DNA of 64,000 nt from Pseudomonadota bacterium (GTDB taxonomy: Bacteria; Pseudomonadota; Alphaproteobacteria; Micavibrionales; UBA2020). Location: positions 7,782-71,781 of the forward strand of contig JAEXMB010000033.1 in assembly GCA_023444705.1 (NCBI GenBank). Direction: 5' to 3'. Below the pieces are notes generated by a model, which saw nothing but the letters and a program-made list of their open reading frames with translations, did no database searches and was not told the DNA's origin. The translations under genes and the position numbers were made by a program. Shown piece by piece: positions 8,131-16,170 of this stretch (the first letter of the stretch is position 1; each line of letters begins with the position of its first letter).

Positions 8131-10785
8131 ATGACCGATCACACTGGTTACACCGGCTACCGCTTTATGGTTGATGCCAAGACGTCGCGCCAATACGCCC
8201 TGCGCTATGTCGACGGCGCCCCCCAGCCCCCGGTGACCATCCACGCAACAGACGTGGCGGAAAGCAAACTCAAGCCCCATGAAACTGTTTTCGCCTTTGA
8301 CGACGAAATCCAGACCGAAAAGCGCGCCGACGGCGTCTATCTGTCGACCGTTGTCTGGCAGATGAAAGCCAACGCCAACGGCGATTTCGGCCAGGGCGCC
8401 GAAGGCAAGCGTTGCGCTGTTGAATACAAAGTCATCTTCAAGCCCGACGCCGAGCGCGAAGGTGCAGTGAACATCGAATACGTGCTGACCGATGAATCGC
8501 GCGCGGATCTTGATGAAAAAGGCTTCTCCGAAGACCTGCCGGAAATGTTCGTGGAAGAACTCGAACTCGACAACCCGGGCATCGACCGCGCACGCGGCAT
8601 CGTCAAGCCGGAAATCCTCTCCACCATCGCCTTCCCGCCGCATCACAACGGCAGCGCCACGATCGCGCGTTATAACGTCGAGCAAAACCCGCAGCCCGCG
8701 CCCAAGCCGGCCACTGTGAGCCAGCCCGCCGCCAATACCAATACCGCGCCGCGCCCGACCCCCGCGTTCCCCCGTCCGACGTCGACCACGTCGCCGCGCA
8801 CGCGCACTGTCGAGCGTCCGCGCGTTCCCGACAGCGCGATCGAGGCGATCATCAAGCAGTTCTGCGACGACCTCAGCGAAAAAGCCGCCAGCGGCAAGCT
8901 TGACCCCGTCGTTGGCCGCGATGGCGAAACCGATCAGGCGCTGAAAGTCATGAGCCGCCGTAAGCAGGCCAGCATGTGCTTCACCGGCGATGCCGGCGTG
9001 GGTAAAACCGCGATGTTCTCGGCCGTTGCGCAACGCCTGCACGACGATCGCGATAACCTGCCCGAAAGCCTGAAGGACGCGCGCGTTCTGGTGCTTGACT
9101 TGCAGGCGATGAACGCGGGCGCGAAATTCCGCGGCCAGTTCGAAGAAAAGCTGAAACCGCTGATCGACGGCCTGAAAGAGCGCGAAGGCTACCTCAAAGG
9201 CCGCAAGGTTATCCTGGCGATCGACGAGATCCACAGCCAGCTGACCGCCGGTAAAGCCGAAGGCGGCTCTGACGCGGGCAACATGATGAAGCCCTTCCTG
9301 ACCTCGCAGGGCATCTCCGTCATGGGCACCACCACGGCCGAAGAATACCGCAAGTACATCGAGAAAGACGGCGCGTTGTCCAGCCGCTTTGAACAACTCG
9401 TTGTCGGCGAGCCGAGCGCGAAAGACACCAAGCTCATCCTCAACAGACTGTGGCCGCTCTACCGCGATCACCACGGCCTGACGCAGGACCTGTCGGACGA
9501 AGACCTTGATTACATCGTCACCATGTCCAACCGCTACGCGCCCAACGAATCCCAGCCCCGCAAAGGCGAGAAAGTTCTCTCGACCGCAGCGGCTTCGGCT
9601 GAATTCCGCGGCTCGAGCAAGATCGAAAAAGAAGACATCATCTCCGCCGTTGCGCAGATGTCGAAACTGTCGGTCGACTTCCTCAACCAGAACGACCTCG
9701 AGCGTTTTGTGCAGATGGAAAAAGAGCTGCCGCAGAAAGTTCTCGGCCAGCCCGGCATCCAGAAAGTCGTCGACGGCCTCGTCGGTGCGCGCTCGGGCCT
9801 GAACGATCCCAACCAGCCCTGGGGCTGCTTCGTTCTGCAAGGTCCGACCGGTACCGGTAAAACCGAACTCTGCAAAGAGCTGGCACGTTACCTGTTCGGC
9901 ACCGAGGAAGCGATGATCCACCTCAACATGGGTGAATACGCGCAAGAACATTCGGTCGCCCGCCTGATCGGCGCGCCTCCGGGCTATGTCGGCTTTGACA
10001 GTGCCGAACCCGCCCTGACCGAAAAAGTCCGCCAGCGCCCCTATTCGATCGTCCTGTTCGACGAAATCGAAAAAGCGCACCCGAAAGTCTTTGACGTCCT
10101 GCTGCCCGTCCTCAACGACGGCAAGATGGAAGACAACCAGGGTAAAACCGTTCTGTTCAACAACTGCATCGTCGTCATGACCACCAACCTGGGTGCAAAA
10201 GACGCGATGGCGCTGGTGAAAAACGGCGGCACTGCAGGCATGGGCTTTGGCACCGAAACCAAGGCAAAAACGCCCGAAGAAATGCAGGACGATCTTGCCA
10301 AGGTCTACAAAAAGGCCCGGGGCGACTTCTTCCGCCCCGAAATGATCAACCGTATCGAGGAGCTGGGCGGTTTCGTGACCTTCCTGCCCCTGAGCCAGGT
10401 TGTCGTGTCCAAGCTGATCGACCGTGAAATCACCAAGGTCAGCGCGCGCCTGAGCAAAAACGACGGTGCAGGCCTGGCCGGTGTCAGCCTCGAGGTCGGC
10501 GAAGAAGTCCGCGCGAAACTGGCGAAAGACGGCTACGTGCCCGAAATGGGCGCGCGTCCGATGCGCAAAGTCATCCGCGAGCAGATCGCCAACCCGCTGG
10601 GCAAATGGCTGATGGTCAACAAGGAAGAGCTGATGACCTTCGTTGCCAAGAACGGCCCCGCGAAACTGGTCATCAACAAAGTCGGTGCCGATTTCGCACC
10701 GAAGATCGAAAAGGCCGTCAGCAACACCAACGAAGTTGTTGCCAAGCCGGTCCGCAAAAAGGCAGCTGGCCCCAAACCGGGCTAA
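8131..10785 (+). CDS. Hsp100/Clp-family double AAA+ ATPase with novel N-terminal domain
   Basis: An 884-residue unfoldase with two AAA+ modules. The first has Walker A GDAGVGKT (286-293) and Walker B VILAIDEIH (360-368). The second has Walker A GPTGTGKT (571-578), Walker B near 640-648 and an arginine-finger region FFRPEMINRIEE. The pore-loop segment GAPPGYVG is present. There is no ClpB middle domain and no Clp_N repeat. Residues 1-180 form a strand-rich domain I do not recognise, and a Pro/Thr linker (185-230) follows. A Met-Gly-Phe tripeptide sits where ClpA has its ClpP-binding loop, so it could feed ClpP. The basic tail ends AGPKPG. The start at 8131 is fixed by CAGGAGG. Confidence 0.85.
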   Translation: MTDHTGYTGYRFMVDAKTSRQYALRYVDGAPQPPVTIHATDVAESKLKPHETVFAFDDEIQTEKRADGVYLSTVVWQMKANANGDFGQGAEGKRCAVEYKVIFKPDAEREGAVNIEYVLTDESRADLDEKGFSEDLPEMFVEELELDNPGIDRARGIVKPEILSTIAFPPHHNGSATIARYNVEQNPQPAPKPATVSQPAANTNTAPRPTPAFPRPTSTTSPRTRTVERPRVPDSAIEAIIKQFCDDLSEKAASGKLDPVVGRDGETDQALKVMSRRKQASMCFTGDAGVGKTAMFSAVAQRLHDDRDNLPESLKDARVLVLDLQAMNAGAKFRGQFEEKLKPLIDGLKEREGYLKGRKVILAIDEIHSQLTAGKAEGGSDAGNMMKPFLTSQGISVMGTTTAEEYRKYIEKDGALSSRFEQLVVGEPSAKDTKLILNRLWPLYRDHHGLTQDLSDEDLDYIVTMSNRYAPNESQPRKGEKVLSTAAASAEFRGSSKIEKEDIISAVAQMSKLSVDFLNQNDLERFVQMEKELPQKVLGQPGIQKVVDGLVGARSGLNDPNQPWGCFVLQGPTGTGKTELCKELARYLFGTEEAMIHLNMGEYAQEHSVARLIGAPPGYVGFDSAEPALTEKVRQRPYSIVLFDEIEKAHPKVFDVLLPVLNDGKMEDNQGKTVLFNNCIVVMTTNLGAKDAMALVKNGGTAGMGFGTETKAKTPEEMQDDLAKVYKKARGDFFRPEMINRIEELGGFVTFLPLSQVVVSKLIDREITKVSARLSKNDGAGLAGVSLEVGEEVRAKLAKDGYVPEMGARPMRKVIREQIANPLGKWLMVNKEELMTFVAKNGPAKLVINKVGADFAPKIEKAVSNTNEVVAKPVRKKAAGPKPG

Positions 10786-10802
10786 TCGCCAAGACCTTCT
10801 CC

Positions 10803-10838
10803 AAAAAATCCCCGGAAAGTCATTTCCGGGGATTTTTT
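10803..10838 (+). terminator. Rho-independent terminator of the Hsp100-like gene
   Basis: A 16-bp perfect stem (arms 10803-10818 and 10823-10838) has a 4-base loop and ends in six Ts. It lies 17 bases after the ATPase stop codon. Confidence 0.92.
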
Positions 10839-10884
10839 GTTTCATCACAAAGAGATAGCGCAAAAGCAGGCGGGCAAGAAAAGC

Positions 10885-10913
10885 TTGACTCTTTGTATTA
10901 TGGCTAATAAAGT
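10885..10913 (+). promoter_or_regulatory. Candidate promoter of the 273-residue membrane protein gene
   Basis: TTGACT at 10885-10890 and TAAAGT at 10908-10913 have a 17-base spacer, ahead of the TAGGAG ribosome binding site and the ATG at 10952. The -10 is a weak match. Confidence 0.35.
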
Positions 10914-10951
10914 CAGGGCATTCATTTCCGCCGTCTTTAGGAGAGTCGCTT

Positions 10952-11773
10952 ATGTCCGTCAGCTATAATGGCAAAAAACCCGGTGCCCTCTGGTACATGC
11001 GCAAGCGCACCGGCGCGTTAATTGCGGCCTGCAAAGACAAAAGCACACGCCATATCGCGCGCGCCATGCGCCGCGACGGCATGCTCAGCACCGCTGGCTT
11101 TGCCACCGCAGGCATCTTCCTCAAGGTTTCAGCCACTGCCATCACCGGCTTTATCTTCAGCTATGGCCTGCCCGTCGCGGCTGGTGCAGGCGTGCTGATG
11201 GGGGCAAAAAGCTACATGTCCTATCGTAAATCCGCCAAGAGCGGCAAAAAATCCACGCACGTGCGTGACGGGCTGATTGCCGTCGGCGCAATTGGTGTCG
11301 GCGTATTCCTGCTCAGCTCCGGTGCCGCTGCCGTGGTGGCAATGGCCGTTGGCGTCGGCGCACCGGTCGCCGCTGGGGCAGGCATTTTGTTCGCGGGCAA
11401 GGGTTGGCTTGCCAGCCGCAAGCTTGGCAAATCAGCACCTGCGTATAATTACATGCGCAAGGCCGAGCAAAACTGGCTCGACAAAAAAGAACGCGCACCT
11501 CTTCACAAGCGCATCGGCGCAACGCTGGCGCGCATCGCAACCAGCCCTTTGCGTCTGTTCACCCGCAAAGGCGCGCAACAAGACACCGCACAGCAAGATG
11601 CGCCCGCGCTGGAACAGCAAGGCCGCGCGCCTGCGCTTGAAGCCACCGCCGGTGATGCTTTTGCGAAAAGCGCGCCCGCGGGCGAGCAAGACCCGCAACG
11701 CGCCGCTGCCGCGGCAGAACGCGCCGCCGCACGCCAGCGCCGCCAGCGCGATGGCGGTACGCGCTTTAACTGA
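10952..11773 (+). CDS. Membrane protein with two TM-hairpin modules and basic C-terminus
   Basis: A 273-residue protein of unknown family. Two hydrophobic glycine-rich hairpins (about 45-88 and 105-150) end AAGAGVLMGAKSYMSYRK and AAGAGILFAGKGWLASRK, a clear internal duplication. The unit also occurs in the products at 5077-5706 and 5715-6677. The C-terminal 120 residues are soluble, basic and then rich in Ala, Gln and Arg. It is monocistronic, between a candidate promoter and a strong terminator, and is the last host gene before the prophage. Function unknown. Confidence 0.68.
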   Translation: MSVSYNGKKPGALWYMRKRTGALIAACKDKSTRHIARAMRRDGMLSTAGFATAGIFLKVSATAITGFIFSYGLPVAAGAGVLMGAKSYMSYRKSAKSGKKSTHVRDGLIAVGAIGVGVFLLSSGAAAVVAMAVGVGAPVAAGAGILFAGKGWLASRKLGKSAPAYNYMRKAEQNWLDKKERAPLHKRIGATLARIATSPLRLFTRKGAQQDTAQQDAPALEQQGRAPALEATAGDAFAKSAPAGEQDPQRAAAAAERAAARQRRQRDGGTRFN

Positions 11774-11790
11774 TCGCCGGATAGCGCGCA

Positions 11791-11827
11791 TAAAAAAGAG
11801 CGGCCTTGATAGGGCCGCTCTTTTTTA
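11791..11827 (+). terminator. Rho-independent terminator at the left prophage flank
   Basis: A 15-bp stem (11791-11805 with 11813-11827) has a 7-base loop, a GAGCGGCC core and a T6 run. It ends the 273-residue membrane protein transcript and may also stop the convergent repressor transcript. Confidence 0.9.
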
Positions 11828-11859
11828 TTCAATCGCAGTGCAGCAGTGCAGCGGCGCGA

Positions 11860-12531
11860 TCATCCGCGCCCGACGATACTGTGCAATGCCGCGACATCGC
11901 GCGCGGGCAGTTCCTCCAGCCGCGCGGGATTAAAGGCCTGCACCACGATTTTGTCGGCGGATTTTTGCGCAAGACGGCGCAACAGCACACGTCCGTCGGT
12001 GAATTCGACCACGCAGTCGCTGCCCGTCATGACCGGTTTGGCCGGATGCACATAGACCAGCTCGCCGCGGAAATAGCGCGGCTGCATATCTTCGCTGTCG
12101 ACATAGAGGGCATAGGCATCGCGCAGCGCAAACTGGTGCGGATGGCGCACGGCCCAATCAATCACCTCAGCCGTGCGGCGGTCGCGGTAAACAGGTACGG
12201 GAGGCGGCATGGCATGCGCGGCAGCGTCGCGGCCGTCAATCTCTGTCCTGCGCACGTCGGAAAAGCCGCGCGCGGGCGTGCGGGCATTTTGCTGATACTC
12301 GGCAGAGGTCGCGCGGCCAAGGTCAAGCGTGACACCAAGATAGTCTTCAATCACCGGCAGCTCGTCCGCCATGATGTTGCGGCGGCCATAAAGCATGCGG
12401 TTCACAGCGGCGGGATTGACCCCCATACGCTCGGCAAGGCCGCGTTGCGTCAGGCCAGGCGTGCTTTCAAGGTAGTGACGGATTTTTTCGTGCAAACGCA
12501 TATTCATGGCACCGAGCATAAGCGATTTCAT
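11860..12531 (-). CDS. C2-like phage repressor, HTH plus degenerate S24 domain
   Basis: About 223 residues. An XRE-type helix-turn-helix (LTQRGLAERMGVNPAAVNRM) recognises the operator. The C-terminal half has the fold signature of S24/LexA-like repressors, YVDSEDMQPRYFRGELVYV. The catalytic Ser that should precede Met is Asp here, and the usual Lys in the later VxxKRL-like strand is Arg (VLLRRL), so RecA-stimulated self-cleavage is unlikely. The ATG at 12531 is used; 12507 and 12501 are alternatives. It is divergent from the replication-like gene across an AT-rich switch region, typical of lysogeny control. Confidence 0.82.
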   Translation of the reverse strand: MKSLMLGAMNMRLHEKIRHYLESTPGLTQRGLAERMGVNPAAVNRMLYGRRNIMADELPVIEDYLGVTLDLGRATSAEYQQNARTPARGFSDVRRTEIDGRDAAAHAMPPPVPVYRDRRTAEVIDWAVRHPHQFALRDAYALYVDSEDMQPRYFRGELVYVHPAKPVMTGSDCVVEFTDGRVLLRRLAQKSADKIVVQAFNPARLEELPARDVAALHSIVGRG

Positions 12532-12756
12532 AAAATGATAAAAGTGCAATTTTTAAAAGAAATAATAATTCTTTTATATCATTAGTTTAATAACATAAAT
12601 TGCGAAAATCAAATTATATATAGACTTTTAATTGCGTATATCGCAATATTGTCAGGATCGCGATTCGACAGTTCCTGCGCACTCCGGCCATCCCTGATGG
12701 CGCGGCGTACAGGCCGACGAAACGCTCGCGCATAACAAGACAAGGAACGCCGACAG
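12532..12756. promoter_or_regulatory. Lysogeny switch region with inverted repeats
   Basis: An AT-rich divergent intergenic region. A perfect 6-bp inverted repeat ATTGCG-TATAT-CGCAAT lies at 12631-12647, and a lone ATTGCG half-site at 12599-12604. A second inverted repeat, TAAAAGAA and TTCTTTTA, sits at 12554-12576. A TATAAT on the minus strand (12618-12613) fits a repressor -10, with the ATTGCG palindrome over its -35 area. These are candidate operators by position and symmetry only. Confidence 0.5.
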
Positions 12757-13254
12757 ATGACACGCAGAAAGTGGTTTAGAGTTTATCACGGCCTTGCCAG
12801 CGATATGACGCTGGCCGTCGCAGCCGAGCAGGCGGCCATCACCCGCGCGGACATGATCGCGCTGTGGCTCTGCCTGCTCGACCATGCCAGCCGCGCCACT
12901 CCTGCGGGTAGCATCGCGCAATTTGAAAAAGAAGAAACCGCCTTGTTGCTCGGCCTGCCGCTGGCACGCGTTGAAGCCGCCCTTGCCGCCTTGCACGCGC
13001 GCAAAAAAATCGATACCCACCAGCGCATCACCGGCTGGGACAAGTACCAGCCAAGTTCAACCGCGCGCGTGCGTGCCCTGCGCGCGCGACGCCAGACAAC
13101 GCCAAAGGCACCGCAGGCCGCAACCCCTCCTGCCCCACCACGCACGCCGGTGCGCGATGCGGATCATGACAGCCCCGCCGCGATTGCCGCACGGCGCGCA
13201 CGTCTGCAGCACAACAACGCGCTCATCATCGGCCAGCCTGCACGCAACGCCTGA
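12757..13254 (+). CDS. Phage replication protein-like winged-helix protein
   Basis: A 165-residue protein. Its N-terminal 105 residues follow the pattern of a family common beside C2 repressors in alphaproteobacterial prophages: WFRVYHGLASD, a long helix with LWLCLLDHAS, a GSI turn, ALLLGLP, and ITGWDKYQ. The next stretch is Arg-rich. This resembles the N-terminal domain of phage replisome organisers (DnaD-like). The C-terminal 60 residues are Pro/Ala/Arg-rich and probably unstructured. It is the first gene rightward of the switch, the usual place of an early gene. Confidence 0.6.
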   Translation: MTRRKWFRVYHGLASDMTLAVAAEQAAITRADMIALWLCLLDHASRATPAGSIAQFEKEETALLLGLPLARVEAALAALHARKKIDTHQRITGWDKYQPSSTARVRALRARRQTTPKAPQAATPPAPPRTPVRDADHDSPAAIAARRARLQHNNALIIGQPARNA

Positions 13255-13292
13255 ATTTCCGCTACGTCACGTGTTTTAACGGATGTCATCTT

Positions 13293-13889
13293 ATGTGCCA
13301 GACAACGTCTCTTCCGCCCCGCCCTCACGCTAAAAAGAAATCAACCCCGCGCAAGCCCGTGGCAGCACCGCTTGATCCGTGGCATGACTGGCAACCGCAA
13401 TGGCATGGCAAGAAAACAGGCGAGACACCCCATAGCCTTCAGGAAAGACACGCGCCCACCGTCGCCGTTACCATGCGTATCAGTGCAGAGCGTGCAGATT
13501 ACGTCTGCCAGCGGCGCATGCTGGATGCGCGCCTCTGGGACAGCCTGCCGCGCGAGGCACAGGATGCCGCCACCGACATCGCCGCATCCTACGAGGCCCT
13601 GACCAGAGGCATGGGGGCAGCCACGTCGAACTGGGCGCGCGTTCCCGGCGCGCGCAACCCGGGCGCCGTATCAAATGGCTATGGCCGCCTGAGCGGCACT
13701 TACATGGATTGGGCCCGCGCCTGCCACGGCGCGGGGATCAGTCATTCAATGATCATCGATGTGCTGTGCCTTGGTATCAGTTGCGCCGCTCTTGACCGCG
13801 ACCGCCGTGTGCGCAAAGGCACGTCGCGCCAGAACCTGCACGACGGGTTGATGCTTTATGCACGTCAGCGCGGCTGGGTGCGCAACTGA
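13293..13889 (+). CDS. Putative phage regulator, unknown family
   Basis: A 198-residue soluble protein. The first 70 residues are Pro/Lys/His-rich. The rest is a compact helical domain with conserved-looking landmarks (Trp, YGRLSGTYMDWARACHGAG, DVLCLGISCAALDRDRR, a final GLMLYARQRGW). The order of these landmarks reminds me of DUF6456-type domains, found in GTA and phage activators of alphaproteobacteria, but I cannot confirm homology. Its place after the replication-like gene fits an early or middle regulator of the late operon. Confidence 0.5.
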   Translation: MCQTTSLPPRPHAKKKSTPRKPVAAPLDPWHDWQPQWHGKKTGETPHSLQERHAPTVAVTMRISAERADYVCQRRMLDARLWDSLPREAQDAATDIAASYEALTRGMGAATSNWARVPGARNPGAVSNGYGRLSGTYMDWARACHGAGISHSMIIDVLCLGISCAALDRDRRVRKGTSRQNLHDGLMLYARQRGWVRN

Positions 13890-13926
13890 AAATTGAGGCT
13901 TGGATTGACCACTGCGCGGCGCTAAC

Positions 13927-14232
13927 ATGAACACCATGTCAGCTTCTAAAAAACATACGCCGGCGTATACCCCCTATACCACGCGCCCCGTGCTGCCGGC
14001 CGGGCTGGCGGCGTTCTTCAATGACGTTGCACCGCAGGGATCCATCCTGCCCGCGCGCAAATGCACCACCCCCGCCGAGCGGCCGTCTGCCGCGCCTGCC
14101 ATGCCTTATACGACGCATGGCAACGAGGTCAGTCAGATGGCCGAGCTGCGCATCCGCCAATGGATCGTCCAGCAGGAACAGGATTTGCGCAAACAGCACC
14201 ACCAGCGCCTGTTCGGTCAGCCCAAGGGCTAA
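13927..14232 (+). CDS. Unknown 101-residue phage-region protein
   Basis: A small protein with a Pro/Thr/Tyr-rich, probably disordered first 75 residues. A charged C-terminal helix follows (MAELRIRQWIVQQEQDLRKQ), with a short basic end, FGQPKG. It lies 37 bases after the 198-residue gene on the same strand and is probably co-transcribed. The second Met (13936) is an alternative start. No family recognised. Confidence 0.45.
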   Translation: MNTMSASKKHTPAYTPYTTRPVLPAGLAAFFNDVAPQGSILPARKCTTPAERPSAAPAMPYTTHGNEVSQMAELRIRQWIVQQEQDLRKQHHQRLFGQPKG

Positions 14233-14351
14233 AAACGTCATAAAATTACCCTGTTGTTACAGGCAGTTGGTTTTTATCGGCCCTTTAACCTGCCTTTAAC
14301 CACCACCTGATAGGGTTGAAACTGAGGGATTATTTTATTGAGGGTTTATTC

Positions 14352-14669
14352 ATGATCGAGTCGACAGTGTCCTTGTCCGCTACCTTTCGCAACGCTTTTG
14401 ACAAACGCGTCGCCGATGCGGCAGGGGAAGTCGGCCGCGCCGAAGACCTGATCTCAAACTTCGAACAGCACCTCAAAACCGGCCAGCGCGTCGATACCGA
14501 TGCCGTCAAGGACGCGCGCAAGCTGGTCAGCGATCTCAACATGACAGGCAGCGCGATGGCCCTTGAAGGCCTCAACGGCAATATGTCCGATGACGAGCTG
14601 CAGACCAGCATCACCAAGGTCGAACGCGTGGCCGAACGCCTGACAGGCGTGCTGGCGCGCATCCGCTGA
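14352..14669 (+). CDS. Small helical protein, 105 residues
   Basis: The ATG at 14352 has GAGGG 8 bases upstream. The product is almost entirely helical and charged, without cysteine or a TM helix, and heptad-like hydrophobic spacing suggests a coiled coil. A strong terminator follows at 14684-14717. The 119-base gap to the preceding gene may hold its promoter. It may be cargo rather than core phage. Function unknown. Confidence 0.55.
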   Translation: MIESTVSLSATFRNAFDKRVADAAGEVGRAEDLISNFEQHLKTGQRVDTDAVKDARKLVSDLNMTGSAMALEGLNGNMSDDELQTSITKVERVAERLTGVLARIR

Positions 14670-14683
14670 AGATCCGCAAACGA

Positions 14684-14717
14684 AAAAAAGCCCCCGGCTT
14701 TCACCGGGGGCTTTTTT
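14684..14717 (+). terminator. Rho-independent terminator
   Basis: A 14-bp perfect stem (14684-14697 with 14704-14717) has a GCCCCCGG core, a 6-base loop and a T6 run. It lies between the convergent 105-residue (+) and 161-residue (-) genes and may serve both. Confidence 0.92.
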
Positions 14718-14738
14718 ATCGTATTGATCTACGCCTGC

Positions 14739-15224
14739 TTAAAACTTGAAGCCGTCGCCGTTATCCTTGGGCGGCTTGCGCGCGGGCGGTGCCGGCGGCG
14801 TGGGGGGCTTTGGCGGTGCGGGCGGCTGCTTGGGCAGGCCAAAATCCATGCCCGGCAGTTTGGGCAGGCCGGGAATACCGGGCAGGTTGCCCAGCATCGG
14901 CAGCAGCGTTTTCATTTCATCCTGAATGTCGCGCGCCAGGTCAGCCAGCACGCTGGCGACTGCAGGATTGGTCTGCGCTTCGCGCTTGAGCTGCGACAGC
15001 GTCATTTGCAGATCCATGATTTGCGGCAGCATCTTCATCATCATGCGCTTGGGATCGCTGTCCTGATTGCGCGGATCCATTGATTGCGTGATCAGGTTGT
15101 CGATCTTGGTAGCCAGTTTCTTGAAGCTGCGTTGCGCGCTGCCGCTGTCGGCCTCGGCTGCGCGGTTGAAAGCCTCGCGGATACGCTCAACGGCTTTGAG
15201 GATTTCTTCGGGATCAAAACTCAT
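14739..15224 (-). CDS. Unknown helical protein with proline-rich tail
   Basis: A 161-residue protein. Residues 1-100 are charged and helical with a Met-rich stretch (RMMMKMLPQIMDLQMTLSQL). Residues 105-161 are a Pro/Gly-rich low-complexity tail ending NGDGFKF. No signal peptide or TM helix is seen. It converges on the 105-residue gene and is divergent from the ankyrin gene at 15565. I do not recognise the family. Confidence 0.5.
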   Translation of the reverse strand: MSFDPEEILKAVERIREAFNRAAEADSGSAQRSFKKLATKIDNLITQSMDPRNQDSDPKRMMMKMLPQIMDLQMTLSQLKREAQTNPAVASVLADLARDIQDEMKTLLPMLGNLPGIPGLPKLPGMDFGLPKQPPAPPKPPTPPAPPARKPPKDNGDGFKF

Positions 15225-15564
15225 CGTCTACTCTCCATGCCTGGACCGGTGCTGAACTTGCAAACGGCCATTATTATTCAGAAACAAAGTATCTGAGCAT
15301 CCCCCAGATGGCGGGCAGGGTCAATACGTTCGATGACCATAATCGCAGCGCAGCATGCAGTTTTTTCTTTCGTCTGCCATGCGCAGTTACGCTCATATGG
15401 AAATAATCTATACAGGAACTAAAAAAGGCCCTGCGCCGTTTATCAGGCACAGGGCAATAAAACGAGACGACGTTAACCATTCATTCAGTATTTGGTGGTG
15501 TAGAATGTAAACACCTACCACATCTCGTAGAAGCGACCATTTCCTCACCCCCTAGGAGGCACCC
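15225..15564. other. Gene-free region between the 161-residue gene and the ankyrin gene
   Basis: These 340 bases hold no credible gene. They contain a minus-strand terminator (15420-15455), a TAGAAT (15501-15506) that could be the -10 of the ankyrin gene without a clear -35, an imperfect GGTGGTGT/ACACCTACC symmetry around it, and the strong CTAGGAGG ribosome binding site near 15552. Confidence 0.45.
15420..15455 (-). terminator. Minus-strand terminator with no gene just upstream
   Basis: Read on the minus strand, GCCCTGTGCC and GGCGCAGGGC pair (one G-U wobble) around an 8-base loop and run into CTTTTTT. The nearest minus-strand coding sequence upstream is the spanin gene ending at 16133. The late operon may therefore run antisense across the ankyrin gene and stop here. 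Confidence 0.65.
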
Positions 15565-16170
15565 ATGGCAGCACCGACGCACACCATCGATCTGATCGCC
15601 TACAACTTCAATATCGAAAGCACCGATTTCTTCACCACCCTGCAAAAAGCCGCGCGCCCTTCGCTGGTCGGCGAAAGCTACCTGCACACCCTTGCGCGCG
15701 AAGGTGACGCGCTGACAATCGACCTGCTCTTGCAAGACGGCGCGGATGCCGATGCTGTTGACGCACAAGGCAATCGTCCCCTGCACGAAGCCGCCCGGTG
15801 CGGGCATGCCGATGTCGTGCAGTTGTTGCTCGACCACGGCGCGAAAATCGACGCCAAATCCGACCCGCTTGGGGTCAGCGCCCTGATGCTGGCGATTGAG
15901 CAGGGCCATGACGATGTCGTACGCCTGCTGGTATCGCGCGGGGCAAGCCTTGCCGCCCGCAATCGCCTTAATGGCTATGGCGTGCTACACCTTGCCGCGC
16001 AACGCGGCGACCTGACGACGATCGGCCTGCTGGTCAGTGCCGGCGCGGGCGTCTTCATGGAAGACCGCCAGGGCCAAACCCCGCGCGACCATGCGGCGCG
16101 CACGCGCAATCGCGCGGCCGAGCAAGCCCTTGTCAAGGTGATGACCCACCAGGCCCGCTATCTTCACTGA
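15565..16170 (+). CDS. Ankyrin-repeat protein at the prophage lysis end
   Basis: A 201-residue protein with four to five ankyrin repeats from about residue 35. Recognisable turns are GDALTIDLLLQDGAD, GNRPLHEAARCGHADVVQLL, GVSALMLAIEQGHDDVVRLL and GVLHLAAQRGDLTTIGLL. It has an AGGAGG ribosome binding site. It has no signal peptide; ankyrin repeats bind partner proteins. It is convergent with the phage lysis genes, overlapping the spanin end by 38 bases, so it may be a prophage-borne accessory gene (moron) or the host gene beside the lysis cassette. Confidence 0.88.
   Translation: MAAPTHTIDLIAYNFNIESTDFFTTLQKAARPSLVGESYLHTLAREGDALTIDLLLQDGADADAVDAQGNRPLHEAARCGHADVVQLLLDHGAKIDAKSDPLGVSALMLAIEQGHDDVVRLLVSRGASLAARNRLNGYGVLHLAAQRGDLTTIGLLVSAGAGVFMEDRQGQTPRDHAARTRNRAAEQALVKVMTHQARYLH

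Noticed and set aside
8113..10863. A 916-codon open frame antisense to the Hsp100-like gene
   Set aside because: It mirrors a gene with two intact AAA+ modules; long antisense frames are expected with this GC-rich codon use.
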